Assembly: GCF_001636695.1 (NCBI RefSeq) | Contig: NZ_LGEL01000003.1 | Coordinates: 55,161-119,160, forward strand | Length of the DNA stretch: 64,000 nucleotides | Direction of reading: 5' to 3' | DNA from: Pedobacter panaciterrae | GTDB lineage: Bacteria; Bacteroidota; Bacteroidia; Sphingobacteriales; Sphingobacteriaceae | Part shown: positions 55,019 through 63,817 of the stretch, piece after piece | How the letters are laid out: each line of letters starts with the position of its first letter | Position numbering within the stretch: the first letter of the stretch is position 1 | Notes under the pieces: model-generated | What the model was told of the DNA's origin: nothing | What the model saw: only the letters and a program-made list of their open reading frames with translations | Database searches by the model: none | Translations under genes and position numbers: made by a program

Positions 55019-57505
55019 TCAGTTAACTAAGAAAACTGCATTGGTAAACATTTGTTTGCCATTTTCCCAGAACGATCTGAAAAGTATATCACTACCAAGA
55101 TAAATTATAGTTCCTTTAGCTACAGACTGAACACCGAACAGCATACCGCTATCCAGTTTTTTTAAGACACCTTTTCCTGCCACACCAGCCATATAACTAT
55201 TTGGTTTTAATACACCTACGCTCCAGTCTTTAGTTAATGGTTCATAAATTTTATCATCCGTTTTCAATGCATAATAGTAATCTCCTAATCCGGCAGAAAT
55301 CGGGTGGCTATGATCAAGGTTAACTTTAAAAATAGCTCCCGGAATTGTTTCCGACAAATCATCAAGATTACGCTCACCATACTTTTTAACGTCATTAATT
55401 TTTACCTCATTTTTTCCACTTTCTCTCAACTTAATATTAAAAGGCTTTTTCCCAATTGTACCTGAAATTGCATCTTCAAACAGAATTATTTTGCCACCTA
55501 CTTCAATCCAGCTCTCCAATTTATCATTAATATCCTCACCATAAGAACCATCGGGCATGATCAACGTATTAATCTTATGAATATCTAAATTATCAATATT
55601 GTGCATAGTTATCATGGTAACAGGGTAATTCAGCTCCTGCTCAAAGAAATGCCAGGCTTCTCCAACACCTTGAGTAGAGATGCCCGGGCCAGTTACAATA
55701 GCTACTTTAGGTGTATTTAAGATTGGATAAACATTAGAGCCAAAATCTTTTCCCTTGTCAACATAACCACTTGCTGAAGTATAAACTACGGCATTTAAGT
55801 CTTTTTGTATCCTGGCGATCTTTGCATAAAGCCCTTTTACCTGTCGCTCATTTTCTGTTCGATACACTAACAACGACCCGGAAGGGAATACTTTCGTACC
55901 AATAGTAAACGGTTGTTCTGCCGACCTTACCTTGATATTTTCCCGCTGCAATGCAATAAGAATTTGCGCATCTTCGATTGAATTCCACCGAAAAATCCAG
56001 GCGTAAGGCTTATCTGCCACCTCAGATTGTTCCCTTGTTTCTTCCAATGCCGAATAAGTCCCTTTTACAGACTCTTTAGTTGCATATGCTTTTAAACCAT
56101 AAACATATGGCAGCGCCCATGCAGTAATGTCATAAGTATTAGAATCACTAACAGCCGTTTGTGGCTCAAATAACACATTGGCCAAAACTGCTTTGGGTTG
56201 AAGCAAGTTTACAACCATATCATTTCTATCTACTTTAAAGCCCTCTAGCTTTTTAGTCTCATAATTATATCCGCGTAAACTCCTATCTGATCCAAACCCA
56301 TATTCAATACCGTTCTTTTTTAAGAATTCCTCAAGCTTTTTAACTTTATTCAGATTTTGTGCTTTTACAACATATGTTTTATAGATACCCGGGGGATTAG
56401 TAACCGACTTTTCAAAATACATTTTGAACTCATTTACCAGTTTATCAGCATTTTTAGAAACTGTTTCAATAGTAGCCATCCCAGTTGTATAATGGTGACT
56501 AATCCTATCTTTAAGCGTAAGTGTATCTCCATCAATGGTTATTACAGACAAACCTGCACCAATTCCTCCCTGCTCATAGGTCATACCTACAGCACCATTA
56601 TATAAAGGATAGGTATCTCCATATGATGGATAAAGCAGATCAAAGCGCTCTTTAGTGAAATACTGCCACCCGTTTTCATCAAAATATTTAGCATTATTTT
56701 TCCCAACGGTAACCTGAAATTCACGCTGCCAGGGGGTTACATCCTGATGTATTGGTTCAGCTGCCGGGGCAAAATAGTATGGCTCGTTATAGCTTTGTTC
56801 GTGAAAATCAACATGAACTTCCGGCATCCACTCATGATACAGCTTTAACCGCTGCTGTGTTTCAACCTGTGTTTGCCATGCCCAGTCTCTATTTAAATCG
56901 AAATAGTAATGATTAGACCTGCCACCTGGCCAGGGCTCGGAGTGCTCTCTTGCCATCGGATTAGAATTTGGTTTATAGCCACTAACCGAATTAAAATAAT
57001 TCACATACCTTTCTCTACCATCCGGATTAAGGCAAGGATCTATAATTATAACCGTATTCTTTAGCCAGTCCTGAATGTTACCCGCTTTAGCTTCAGCCAG
57101 ATCAAATATGGTTTTCATTGCTGTTTCAGTGGAACTTGCCTCATTTCCATGTACATTATAACTTAACCATAATATAGCCGGCTGTTTCCCTTTTGGTGCT
57201 GCTGAAGATTGTGCTTTACTCAGGCTTATGTTATACTTCCTGATCTGTTCTAAATTATCTATATTTTCTTTTGAAGATATCACTGCCACTAATAATTCTC
57301 TCCCTTCATAAGTTTTGCCATAACTCACAAGCTTCATGTTTTTTGTTTTGCCACCGATATATTTAAAATAATCAACAACTTTATCGTGAGCTGTAAATTT
57401 AGTTCCAAGAGCATATCCTAAAAACTCATCAGGAGATTTCGTTTGCGCATTTACAACACTCAAAGCAGTAAGCAAAAACAAAAAAGGAAGGGAAAAGTAT
57501 TTCAT
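55019..57505 (-). CDS. Large M14-family zinc carboxypeptidase
   Basis: 828 residues, signal peptide 1-20 (SVVNAQ). M14 ligands H119 and E122 (NVHGNEASSTE), NP..REHSEPWPGG and YFDLNRDWAW substrate-binding block, metal His in HVDFHEQSYNEPYYF, catalytic Glu in VGMTYEQGGIG. After the catalytic domain (to about 370) come two further domains, the last resembling a class I glutamine-amidotransferase-like fold (KVAIVTGPGISTQGVGEAWHFFEQ, INTLIMPDGSYGE). Periplasmic peptide hydrolysis expected. Confidence 0.9.
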   Translation of the reverse strand: MKYFSLPFLFLLTALSVVNAQTKSPDEFLGYALGTKFTAHDKVVDYFKYIGGKTKNMKLVSYGKTYEGRELLVAVISSKENIDNLEQIRKYNISLSKAQSSAAPKGKQPAILWLSYNVHGNEASSTETAMKTIFDLAEAKAGNIQDWLKNTVIIIDPCLNPDGRERYVNYFNSVSGYKPNSNPMAREHSEPWPGGRSNHYYFDLNRDWAWQTQVETQQRLKLYHEWMPEVHVDFHEQSYNEPYYFAPAAEPIHQDVTPWQREFQVTVGKNNAKYFDENGWQYFTKERFDLLYPSYGDTYPLYNGAVGMTYEQGGIGAGLSVITIDGDTLTLKDRISHHYTTGMATIETVSKNADKLVNEFKMYFEKSVTNPPGIYKTYVVKAQNLNKVKKLEEFLKKNGIEYGFGSDRSLRGYNYETKKLEGFKVDRNDMVVNLLQPKAVLANVLFEPQTAVSDSNTYDITAWALPYVYGLKAYATKESVKGTYSALEETREQSEVADKPYAWIFRWNSIEDAQILIALQRENIKVRSAEQPFTIGTKVFPSGSLLVYRTENERQVKGLYAKIARIQKDLNAVVYTSASGYVDKGKDFGSNVYPILNTPKVAIVTGPGISTQGVGEAWHFFEQELNYPVTMITMHNIDNLDIHKINTLIMPDGSYGEDINDKLESWIEVGGKIILFEDAISGTIGKKPFNIKLRESGKNEVKINDVKKYGERNLDDLSETIPGAIFKVNLDHSHPISAGLGDYYYALKTDDKIYEPLTKDWSVGVLKPNSYMAGVAGKGVLKKLDSGMLFGVQSVAKGTIIYLGSDILFRSFWENGKQMFTNAVFLVN

Positions 57506-57596
57506 ATTGATGAATTAAGTCTCCAAAATACTAAAGAATATTTTTTGTTTCTCTTTCATAATGTAATTTTACCCACATTAATTATTTATTTCACCT

Positions 57597-58898
57597 ATGA
57601 CCGCCATCGAATCCCTTTATCAGCACTACTTAAAGCACCCTGTTATATGTACCGACACAAGGAACATTACTCCCGGTTGCTTATTTTTTGCCCTAAAGGG
57701 TGATAACTTTGATGCAAACATTTTTGCAGAAAAAGCCTTAACAAATGGTGCAGCCTATGCTATAATAGACAAACTGGCATACAAAACCAGTAAGCAATGT
57801 ATTTTAGTTCCTGATGTACTAAGCACATTACAAGATCTGGCAAGACATCACCGTTCACAGTTAGATATACCTGTAATAGGCCTAACCGGCAGTAACGGTA
57901 AAACAACTACCAAAGAACTAATAAAGGCTGTTCTTTCTGAAAAGCACAAAACCTTTGCTACCAAAGGCAATTTAAATAATCATATAGGTGTTCCACTTTC
58001 CATTTTATCCGTAACCACTGATATTGAGATTGCGGTAATAGAGATGGGGGCCAATCATCAAAAAGAAATAGAGTTTTTGTGTTCTATTGCGCAGCCAACT
58101 CACGGTTTAATTACCAATATAGGTATGGCGCATCTTGATGGATTTGGAGGGTTTGAAGGCGTAAAAAAGGGAAAAGCAGAGCTTTATGCATATCTGAAGA
58201 ACAATCATGGCTTTGCCTTTATAAATAGAAATAATCCTTACCTGCTAGAAATGAGTACTGCCGCAGGTCTCGACAAAGTGATTTATTATGGTACGGAACC
58301 AACGGATGAAATATCGGGAAAGCTACTTAAAGCAGATCCATTAATTGAGATTTCGTGGACTGACAAAACCGCAACATATGAAACATCAATCAATTTAACT
58401 GGCTCCTATAATTTTGAAAATATATTGGCGGCTGTATGTATTGGCGTATTTTTCAATGTTAGTCCTTCACAAATAAACAAAGGGCTTTCAGGATATTTCC
58501 CTAACAACAACCGTTCACAAATCACAAAAACAGAGAGCAACACAGTAATATGTGATTTTTATAATGCAAATCCCAGCAGCATGACTGCCGCTTTAAGCAA
58601 CATTTCATTATTATCCGCATCTCAAAAGGCAATAATAATAGGTGATATGTTTGAACTAGGGGAGGAATCAGCTGAGCAACACCTGAATATTATTAAACAG
58701 GCCGAAAAGCTGGATATTGACATGCTTATTTTTATTGGAGAACACTTTTATAATACAAAACAAAATCACAAGGGATATTTTTTTAATAACCTGGCAGAGG
58801 CAGCTGCATTTTTGAAAACAAACCCCATAAAAGACACCTTGGTTTTACTTAAAGGATCTCGGGGAATGGCACTGGAACAGCTTATGCCCCTGCTATAG
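57597..58898 (+). CDS. murF: UDP-N-acetylmuramoyl-tripeptide--D-alanyl-D-alanine ligase
   Basis: 433 residues, normal for MurF. N-terminal UDP-binding domain (about 1-85: ICTDTRNITPGCLFFALKGDNFDAN), ATP P-loop TGSNGKTT at 97-104, central domain motifs VIEMGANHQKEIEFL and GLITNIGMAHLDGFGG, C-terminal ligase domain with FYNANPSSMTAAL and IIIGDMFELGEES. Adds D-Ala-D-Ala to the murein precursor in the cytoplasm. Divergent from the M14 gene and single, outside a mur cluster, as in many Bacteroidota. Confidence 0.96.
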   Translation: MTAIESLYQHYLKHPVICTDTRNITPGCLFFALKGDNFDANIFAEKALTNGAAYAIIDKLAYKTSKQCILVPDVLSTLQDLARHHRSQLDIPVIGLTGSNGKTTTKELIKAVLSEKHKTFATKGNLNNHIGVPLSILSVTTDIEIAVIEMGANHQKEIEFLCSIAQPTHGLITNIGMAHLDGFGGFEGVKKGKAELYAYLKNNHGFAFINRNNPYLLEMSTAAGLDKVIYYGTEPTDEISGKLLKADPLIEISWTDKTATYETSINLTGSYNFENILAAVCIGVFFNVSPSQINKGLSGYFPNNNRSQITKTESNTVICDFYNANPSSMTAALSNISLLSASQKAIIIGDMFELGEESAEQHLNIIKQAEKLDIDMLIFIGEHFYNTKQNHKGYFFNNLAEAAAFLKTNPIKDTLVLLKGSRGMALEQLMPLL

Positions 58899-58914
58899 TT
58901 AGTCGGGTTTAGGA

Positions 58915-59499
58915 TTAAAGCGCTTTAAAGAAAGAAACATTTCCCTGCACATCCGATCTGACAAGAATAATTTTACCTCCCTTTTTCAATTCAACAAAAT
59001 AACTATCAGGGCCATCAAACTGATCTCCGTACATTAGAATATCAGAATCATTGTATTCATTATCATCAAAAAACTTTACCTCTCCAACGGTATAACCTGA
59101 ATAATGTTTATGAATAAATTTCTGGGCAACTTCTGGCAAATTTTTAAAATCAGCACTTGTAATTGTTCCTACAAGATCCGCATCCGGATCATAATAAGCA
59201 ACATACACTTTTCCGTCCTTATTAAAAGTTGCTTCATCAAAGTTATCAGATCTAACCCATTTTGTTACAGGAAGATCTCCGAAATCAGTTGCGAATTTTT
59301 GTTTTGCCTGATAAGACGCTTCAGTACCTTCCAGTTTCCTTAGTTCCTTTCTGTCTTTTTTCTTTTCTGCTTTCCCGGAAGCCCCGTCTTTTTTAAGGGT
59401 TTTGATTTCACTTTTAAGTGTAGCCTCAGTACTTTGGGCATGGGCTGAAATGGCTATAAAAATAGCCACAGCCATTAAAGTCATTAACTTTTTCATCAT
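58915..59499 (-). CDS. Periplasmic protein, PepSY-like
   Basis: 194 residues, signal peptide to about residue 22 (SAHAQ). A charged helix (about 25-60, KSEIKTLKKDG, AEKKKDRKELRKLE) precedes an alpha/beta domain with LPEVAQKFIHKHYSGYTVGEVKFFDD, the usual phrase of PepSY-like periplasmic proteins of this phylum. Function unknown. Converges on murF. Confidence 0.75.
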   Translation of the reverse strand: MMKKLMTLMAVAIFIAISAHAQSTEATLKSEIKTLKKDGASGKAEKKKDRKELRKLEGTEASYQAKQKFATDFGDLPVTKWVRSDNFDEATFNKDGKVYVAYYDPDADLVGTITSADFKNLPEVAQKFIHKHYSGYTVGEVKFFDDNEYNDSDILMYGDQFDGPDSYFVELKKGGKIILVRSDVQGNVSFFKAL

Positions 59500-59762
59500 G
59501 TTTAATTAAAGTAAATCGTTTCAAGCAATCATAAGATTCCTAACTATTACATTCTAAACTAATGATCACTTTCTGAAGTACTTTAAAAACATCTAACCCA
59601 TACGAATTGTTTAAGAAAATTAACTACGATAATTTACCAACAGCTTAATTACAACACCAATCTTTATTACGGATATCACCCATATTATATTACTCGCAAC
59701 CAATATATCACTGACAGCAAGCACTTACTTTTATAGCTCCCTCCCTATTGGCCTGAACTTTC

Positions 59763-60164
59763 CTACGCATCGGGTAAATTCCTTTGGAATATTTGCTTGG
59801 CTCGTTCATTTCCTAGTTCAGAAAGCTTCATTTTTGTAATTGGATAATTTCGCTTGCTAAACAATTCCCGAATATGATTTAACTCCTTCATTAAAAATAT
59901 ATTATATGTTTCGGTATCAGTGATTTCATTTAGCTTTATTTCATTATATAGTAATGCTTTTACTAAAGCTAAGTCATACCAATCTTTATCCTCATTATTA
60001 CATATATCTACGTTTTCGAAAGATTTTGAACTACTAAATCTCAGTTTGAAATCATCGTCTGCAAATGTATCATAGTAATCACCAAAATATTTCGAAGTGT
60101 TTTGTTTAACTAGCTTAAAATCGTTTAATTTCAGAAAGTTATAAATTTCTTCTTTATTTGTCAT
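59763..60164 (-). CDS. Immunity-like small protein
   Basis: 133 residues, soluble, acidic (DDDFKLRFSSSKSFENVDICNNEDKDWYDLALVKALLYNE split over 55-90). The pattern resembles small proteins found behind polymorphic toxin genes in related genomes, from memory; no family name can be given. It starts 38 bases after a frame fragment that may be a toxin tip (60202-60321). Confidence is in the gene rather than its role. Confidence 0.65.
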   Translation of the reverse strand: MTNKEEIYNFLKLNDFKLVKQNTSKYFGDYYDTFADDDFKLRFSSSKSFENVDICNNEDKDWYDLALVKALLYNEIKLNEITDTETYNIFLMKELNHIRELFSKRNYPITKMKLSELGNERAKQIFQRNLPDA

Positions 60165-60201
60165 ACTTATCCGTTTTAATTATTTTATTAGCCAAAGCCC
60201 A

Positions 60202-60443
60202 TTAGGACTCGCTTGGTAGCCTTTCCCAAACAGGTAATTCAACTCCTGCTTGATAAAAGCTTCCTACCTTAACTTGATTCAAAGGAGTTGCTAATCTAAT
60301 ATTATCGCCCCGTAAAATCATTCTATTAACGCTATCCCTATTGCATTTGAATTATCGGTTATCCCATTTTGGTCAATAATTAAACCAGATTTATTATCAA
60401 ATAATTTCCGAGCTATAAAAACCAAAAAAACAATATTAAACAC
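60202..60443 (-). pseudogene. Decayed fragments: STM3941-like segment and a possible toxin tip
   Basis: Two short frames abut. 60318-60443 encodes ARKLFDNKSGLIIDQNG followed by ITDNSNAIGIALIE and a stop, a clear piece of the small STM3941-type membrane/PH-like proteins that often accompany toxin loci; both ends are missing. 60202-60321 in another frame encodes MILRGDNIRLATPLNQ and ends in LPVWERLPSES. Neither has a normal start. They look like remnants joined by deletion. Confidence 0.45.
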
Positions 60444-60471
60444 GTAATAGACTCTCTATAAAGGAATCACA

Positions 60472-60893
60472 TTAATGTTCCGCTTGTTTTTCAAAGGAAT
60501 TAAAAAAATCTACCAATGGTTTAACGCCTTTTGCCTCCTCAATATATCCTCCTATATTATCTGTTTTGTCATAGGCACCTAAAAGTTCTATACTGGTTTT
60601 AACTATCATCCTATCTTTTTTTCTTCAAACTGCAAATTATAGGTAATATAATGTAATTGATGTTTTATTTCAATATCCACACGTGTAGCATAACCAGTAT
60701 TAATATCACCTACAGTATCCGTAATTTTAAAAGACACATTTGAATTGATAGAAACATATTCTCGGATACCAGTGATTAATTGATTGGCGCTGCCAGAGTA
60801 TACATATTTTTTAATCGGTGGATATACTGAGCTTATGCTTAAAACCCTATATACATAAGTACTAATAAAGCCAACGAATATCAGCCCGAGCAC
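60472..60893 (-). pseudogene. Small membrane-anchored protein gene, frameshifted in an A-run
   Basis: The upper frame (60606-60893) gives 95 residues with an N-terminal helix (LGLIFVGFISTYVYRV), then a soluble domain. It ends just after an A7 tract (AAAAAAG). A second frame (60472-60609, ATG overlapping the TGA) gives 45 residues beginning MIVKTSIELLGAYDKTDN. A -1 shift at the A AAA AAG slippery sequence would fuse them into one ~140-residue protein. At the 5' end, ATG at 60907-60909 is out of frame by one base with KKHIVLGLIF, a second likely lesion. Either a dying gene or one made by frameshifting. Confidence 0.5.
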
Positions 60894-61107
60894 TATATGC
60901 TTTTTGCATTTTCATAATTACAAATCTTTGGTTATGGATAAATCTCCCGTTAAAACTGCTTCAAACTTCCTAAATCGGGAAATAAACCAGCTACACCCCA
61001 CGCCCATTTTAATTCAGCCGAGCTTACTGGCTTTCCTGAAACTCGATCATTCATTCCTACAAAACTATAGATTATTACCCATGATCCCCTGTTGGGCCTG
61101 GGCCTAA

Positions 61108-61340
61108 GAAATTGCCGTACCATGGTACCGGGGCCACCTCTTGTTCCCTTTGGAGGTGGCTAAAAAGATTGCGGATGCCTTAGAAGTATCTTTGGATTAT
61201 TTGGCTGGCGGTAGTGATAAAGCCGCTTTTGATAAGCAGACCTTGAAGCTTATTGAGGAACTGGAACCATCCACTAAAGATAAGCTCCTATTCCTGGCTA
61301 ATGCCATTATCAGGACAGCTATACCAGCAACTTTTCAAGG
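61108..61340 (+). pseudogene. Remnant of an XRE-type regulator (5' part missing)
   Basis: The frame reads YRGHLLFPLEVAKKIADAL followed by EVSLDYLAGGSDKAAFDKQ and LKLIEELEPSTKDKLLFLANAI, the second half of a common small HTH_3 regulator; the first helices are gone and a TAA lies just upstream (61105-61107). It runs on through a terminator to 61467 without sense. Confidence 0.6.
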
Positions 61341-61343
61341 CAC

Positions 61344-61372
61344 AAAAAAGCCCGGCTGGGGTGGCCGGGCTT
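61344..61372 (-). terminator. Terminator after candidate immunity lipoprotein B
   Basis: Perfect 9-bp GC-rich stem (61348-61356 / 61364-61372) with 7-nt loop; on the minus strand it is followed by TTTTTT, 18 bases after the stop of the lipoprotein gene. Confidence 0.88.
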
Positions 61373-61389
61373 GGGTTATTACAACATTC

Positions 61390-61818
61390 TTAGTGTTTCT
61401 TGAATATATAGCGCTCTCCGCCCTCTTCATCTTTCCACTCAAAAAGATACCAGGGGGGAGTTTGTGATAGTAAACCACTTGACCCCGAAATCAAAATTTG
61501 AGTATCAAACTCATCTTCTTGATTTAAGATTTTGTTGAAGCTCATCGATATTTCCCACCAGTCCTGACCTTTTTTTAATAACCACTTACCGCTCCCATAA
61601 ACTTTCTTGCCTTTATATTCTTGAGTTTGACCAAAAAAATGCTCTCCAGGAAGCATTTCGCCTTCAAATGTTCCATTGGCTTTAAGTCTTAACTTCGCAC
61701 CATCACCGCTAATCCATTCTCCTATAATCTCTTTTTCAGTAGGTACAGTGCTACTACACGAGTGGAAAAAAAATGATAGTGCAACAATTGCAATATTTAC
61801 AAATCTGATATTTTTCAT
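61390..61818 (-). CDS. Lipoprotein, candidate immunity protein B
   Basis: 142 residues from the ATG at 61816-61818 (MKNIRFVNIAIVALSFFFHSC). Lipobox Cys21. The mature domain is a lipocalin-like small beta protein (EIIGEWISGDGAKLRLKANG, GSGKWLLKKGQDWWEIS). Its ATG overlaps the TGA of the upstream tip gene (ATGA), so the two are translationally coupled. That coupling and size are what an immunity gene for a toxin tip would show. Periplasmic or envelope location suggests the toxin acts there. Confidence 0.78.
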   Translation of the reverse strand: MKNIRFVNIAIVALSFFFHSCSSTVPTEKEIIGEWISGDGAKLRLKANGTFEGEMLPGEHFFGQTQEYKGKKVYGSGKWLLKKGQDWWEISMSFNKILNQEDEFDTQILISGSSGLLSQTPPWYLFEWKDEEGGERYIFKKH

Positions 61819-62582
61819 TTTAACCTTATTGTTTCTGTCCAATTAAATGTTTGAGTTGTTCTTGATAAAGGGCCACTCGAAAAGAAATTATTTAACGGCT
61901 GCCCTATATAAGTGCTCCAGCCTGGAGTATAACCTATGACTGGGGGATGGGTTGCCGACTCAATCGTAGAACTATTTGTAACGGTGAAAAGAACAGTCGT
62001 CAAATTACCAGATATACCAGTGACGTTGTAAGTTAGGCCATATGAACCAAGATATGTAACTGCTAAATTGCCGGTGGCACCTACAGTTAAAAGTGTAGAA
62101 TAATCTTTAATGTATAAACCTACTTCTTGAACTCCACCTAATTTATAATTATTGACTCCTTTACGACTTCCGTTTCTTATGAGATTTCTTGTTTCTTCAA
62201 TATGGGAATGTTGGCGTAATAATTCTGTGAAATAATCCCCATTAGTAAAATCACGATGTCTTGGGCCTGTGCCTGTTAACCATTCCCATCCTACCTGGAA
62301 TGGCCCAGGCCCACCTCCCTGATTGGCTCTTTGCTTATTAAGTCTGCTAACGAATTTTGCACTTATTCGTCTACGATTAATATTTACCTCCCGCAAAAGA
62401 ATACCAGTTCTTTCTGGATCACCTTTTATAAAATTCGCAATAGAACGATCCTTGTTTCCTCTTTCTGTGAAGTCCCAAGTCCCAAATATATCATTTAATT
62501 TTACCCCAGCATTGAAAGCGTCCTCTTTCCTAGTGAATTTATAAATATTCCCGAAACATCTTTTTCGATTATTTCCATCCAC
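61815..62582 (-). CDS. Displaced C-terminal toxin tip B (Rhs-type orphan)
   Basis: 255 residues from a GTG at 62580-62582. The first ~85 residues (KFTRKEDAFNAGVKLNDIFG, TWDFTERGNKDRSIANFIKG, ISAKFVSRLNKQRANQGG) are nearly identical to the other tip at 63125; after RANQGG the sequences part. The variable domain (about 90-255) contains TGTGPRHRDFTNGDYFTEL, NLAVTYLGSYGLTYNVTG and TVTNSSTIES. No signal peptide and no long repeat region, so it is not a whole toxin. It is consistent with an orphan tip of a polymorphic toxin, swapped in by recombination through the shared segment. Toxic activity not identified. Confidence 0.65.
   Translation of the reverse strand: MDGNNRKRCFGNIYKFTRKEDAFNAGVKLNDIFGTWDFTERGNKDRSIANFIKGDPERTGILLREVNINRRRISAKFVSRLNKQRANQGGGPGPFQVGWEWLTGTGPRHRDFTNGDYFTELLRQHSHIEETRNLIRNGSRKGVNNYKLGGVQEVGLYIKDYSTLLTVGATGNLAVTYLGSYGLTYNVTGISGNLTTVLFTVTNSSTIESATHPPVIGYTPGWSTYIGQPLNNFFSSGPLSRTTQTFNWTETIRLK
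62317..62540 (-). repeat. 224-bp near-identical segment, copy in tip B
   Basis: Aligns without gaps to 63594-63817 (offset 1277); by eye about nine differences in 224 bases. Encodes the shared pre-tip region. Similarity stops abruptly at both ends. Confidence 0.9.
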
Positions 62583-62708
62583 TAGGGGGAGGATTTAAAT
62601 AAAATGAAAACACAAGATTGGCAACACAACTTGCAGCATAAAAAACAAACACAATAACAGATATACAGATAGTCGTATATACAGTTATACCGACAACTCT
62701 TAAAACAC

Positions 62709-62737
62709 AAAAAAGCCTGGCTGATCTGGCTGGGCTG
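62709..62737 (-). terminator. Imperfect terminator after candidate immunity lipoprotein A
   Basis: On the minus strand an interrupted stem (AGCC/GGCT ends with internal mismatches) is followed by TTTTTT. It sits 20 bases after the lipoprotein stop and resembles the arrangement after lipoprotein B. Confidence 0.5.
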
Positions 62738-62757
62738 ATTGAAGTTATATTTTAACT

Positions 62758-63117
62758 TTATTCTTTTTCAAAATATGTATTATCATCAGATGAATAGATA
62801 AGGTGTATTTTTTCATCTTCTTCTACTATTCTGGATATCCAAACACCAGCCCCTCCAACAGGGCCTAAATCATTAAAGAAATTGAAGTCGTGGAATAATA
62901 TTTCTTTACCGTTATATCTCCATTTTCCTTTACATTCAAATACCTGTCCTTTGGTGTTGACATATTGATGTTGGTAAGTGTGATCTCTATATAAATTCAG
63001 CACATCCAGTTTATATGTATTAAAATGATACTTTCCACTTAGGACACGCTCGTCTATCTTATTAGAACAACCAGCCAACATAATTGCAGAAATAAATATA
63101 TAAAACAATTTTCTCAT
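62758..63117 (-). CDS. Lipoprotein, candidate immunity protein A
   Basis: 119 residues, signal MRKLFYIFISAIMLAGC with lipobox Cys17. The mature part (LSGKYHFNTYKLDVLNLYRD, HQYVNTKGQVFECKGKWRYNGKEI) has the same beta-rich 'cost of a strand, then KGKWRYNG' plan as lipoprotein B though identity is low. It begins 7 bp after the stop of tip A. Same logic as for B: a small cognate protein directly behind a toxin tip. Confidence 0.78.
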   Translation of the reverse strand: MRKLFYIFISAIMLAGCSNKIDERVLSGKYHFNTYKLDVLNLYRDHTYQHQYVNTKGQVFECKGKWRYNGKEILFHDFNFFNDLGPVGGAGVWISRIVEEDEKIHLIYSSDDNTYFEKE

Positions 63118-63124
63118 AAATTTG

Positions 63125-63673
63125 CTACTTTACAATCCACATAAATTTTTGGTATATCGTGCCATAAGGTGTTGGGGTATTCGGATCTCGTGTTACAGAA
63201 TTTGCGACATGTAATCCAAATGAATTCATATCCGTTGTATTAGTTACTACATAGATAAAGCCAAGGGATGAAGGATATATTGAAACTCTGGCACTACCTA
63301 AAAATTGTTCCGTCATATTAGTTCCTGACATAATTGGGCCTATTGGGCCATAAAAATGTGCGTTGAAATTCACAAGAGGTTCTTTTCCGCCGTTTAATAA
63401 AAATCTTGCGGTTGCTTGTTGAACAATAAAAGAATTCCGCAAATCTTTGGTCATTGGACTATTGGGGCCGAAGCCACTATATGTAGGGCCGGTTCCGGTT
63501 CTAAACTCATTCCACAAAGTTTGCCAATTAATGTTGTTACCCCGGATCGTCCATACCGAATTAGGAGCACCCTCACCTCCAGGTTGTTGCCCCCCCTGAT
63601 TAGCTCTTTGCTTATTAAGTCTGCTGACGAATTTCGCACTTATTCGTCTACGATTAATATTGACCTCCCGCAA
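63125..63673 (-). CDS. Displaced C-terminal toxin tip A (orphan, no clear start)
   Basis: The frame is open from 63860 down to the stop at 63125, but it has no ATG or GTG; the only start-like codon is TTG at 63673 (MREVNINRRRISAKFV), which falls inside the conserved segment. Upstream of the segment the frame is unrelated and soon blocked by TGA at 63861-63863. Variable part after RANQGG: TGTGPTYSGFGPNSPMTKDL, MTEQFLGSARVSIYPSSL and YVVTNTTDMNSFGLHV. It shares GTGP, the LGS strand and the VTN(S/T) motif with tip B, so both are members of one family. Probably silent unless recombined onto a parent gene. Confidence 0.6.
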   Translation of the reverse strand: MREVNINRRRISAKFVSRLNKQRANQGGQQPGGEGAPNSVWTIRGNNINWQTLWNEFRTGTGPTYSGFGPNSPMTKDLRNSFIVQQATARFLLNGGKEPLVNFNAHFYGPIGPIMSGTNMTEQFLGSARVSIYPSSLGFIYVVTNTTDMNSFGLHVANSVTRDPNTPTPYGTIYQKFMWIVK

Positions 63674-63817
63674 AAGAATACCAGTTCTTTCTGGATCACC
63701 TTTTATAAAATTCGCAATAGAACGATCCTTGTTTCCTCTTTCTGTGAAGTCCCAAGTCCCAAATATATCATTTATTTTTACCCCAGCATTGAAAGCGTCT
63801 TCTTTGCTTGTAAATTT
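63594..63817 (-). repeat. 224-bp near-identical segment, copy in tip A
   Basis: Partner of 62317-62540. The conserved part covers the pre-tip coding region ending in RANQGG; on the far side the match ends at an AAATTT where the coding frame upstream is lost in this copy. Confidence 0.9.
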
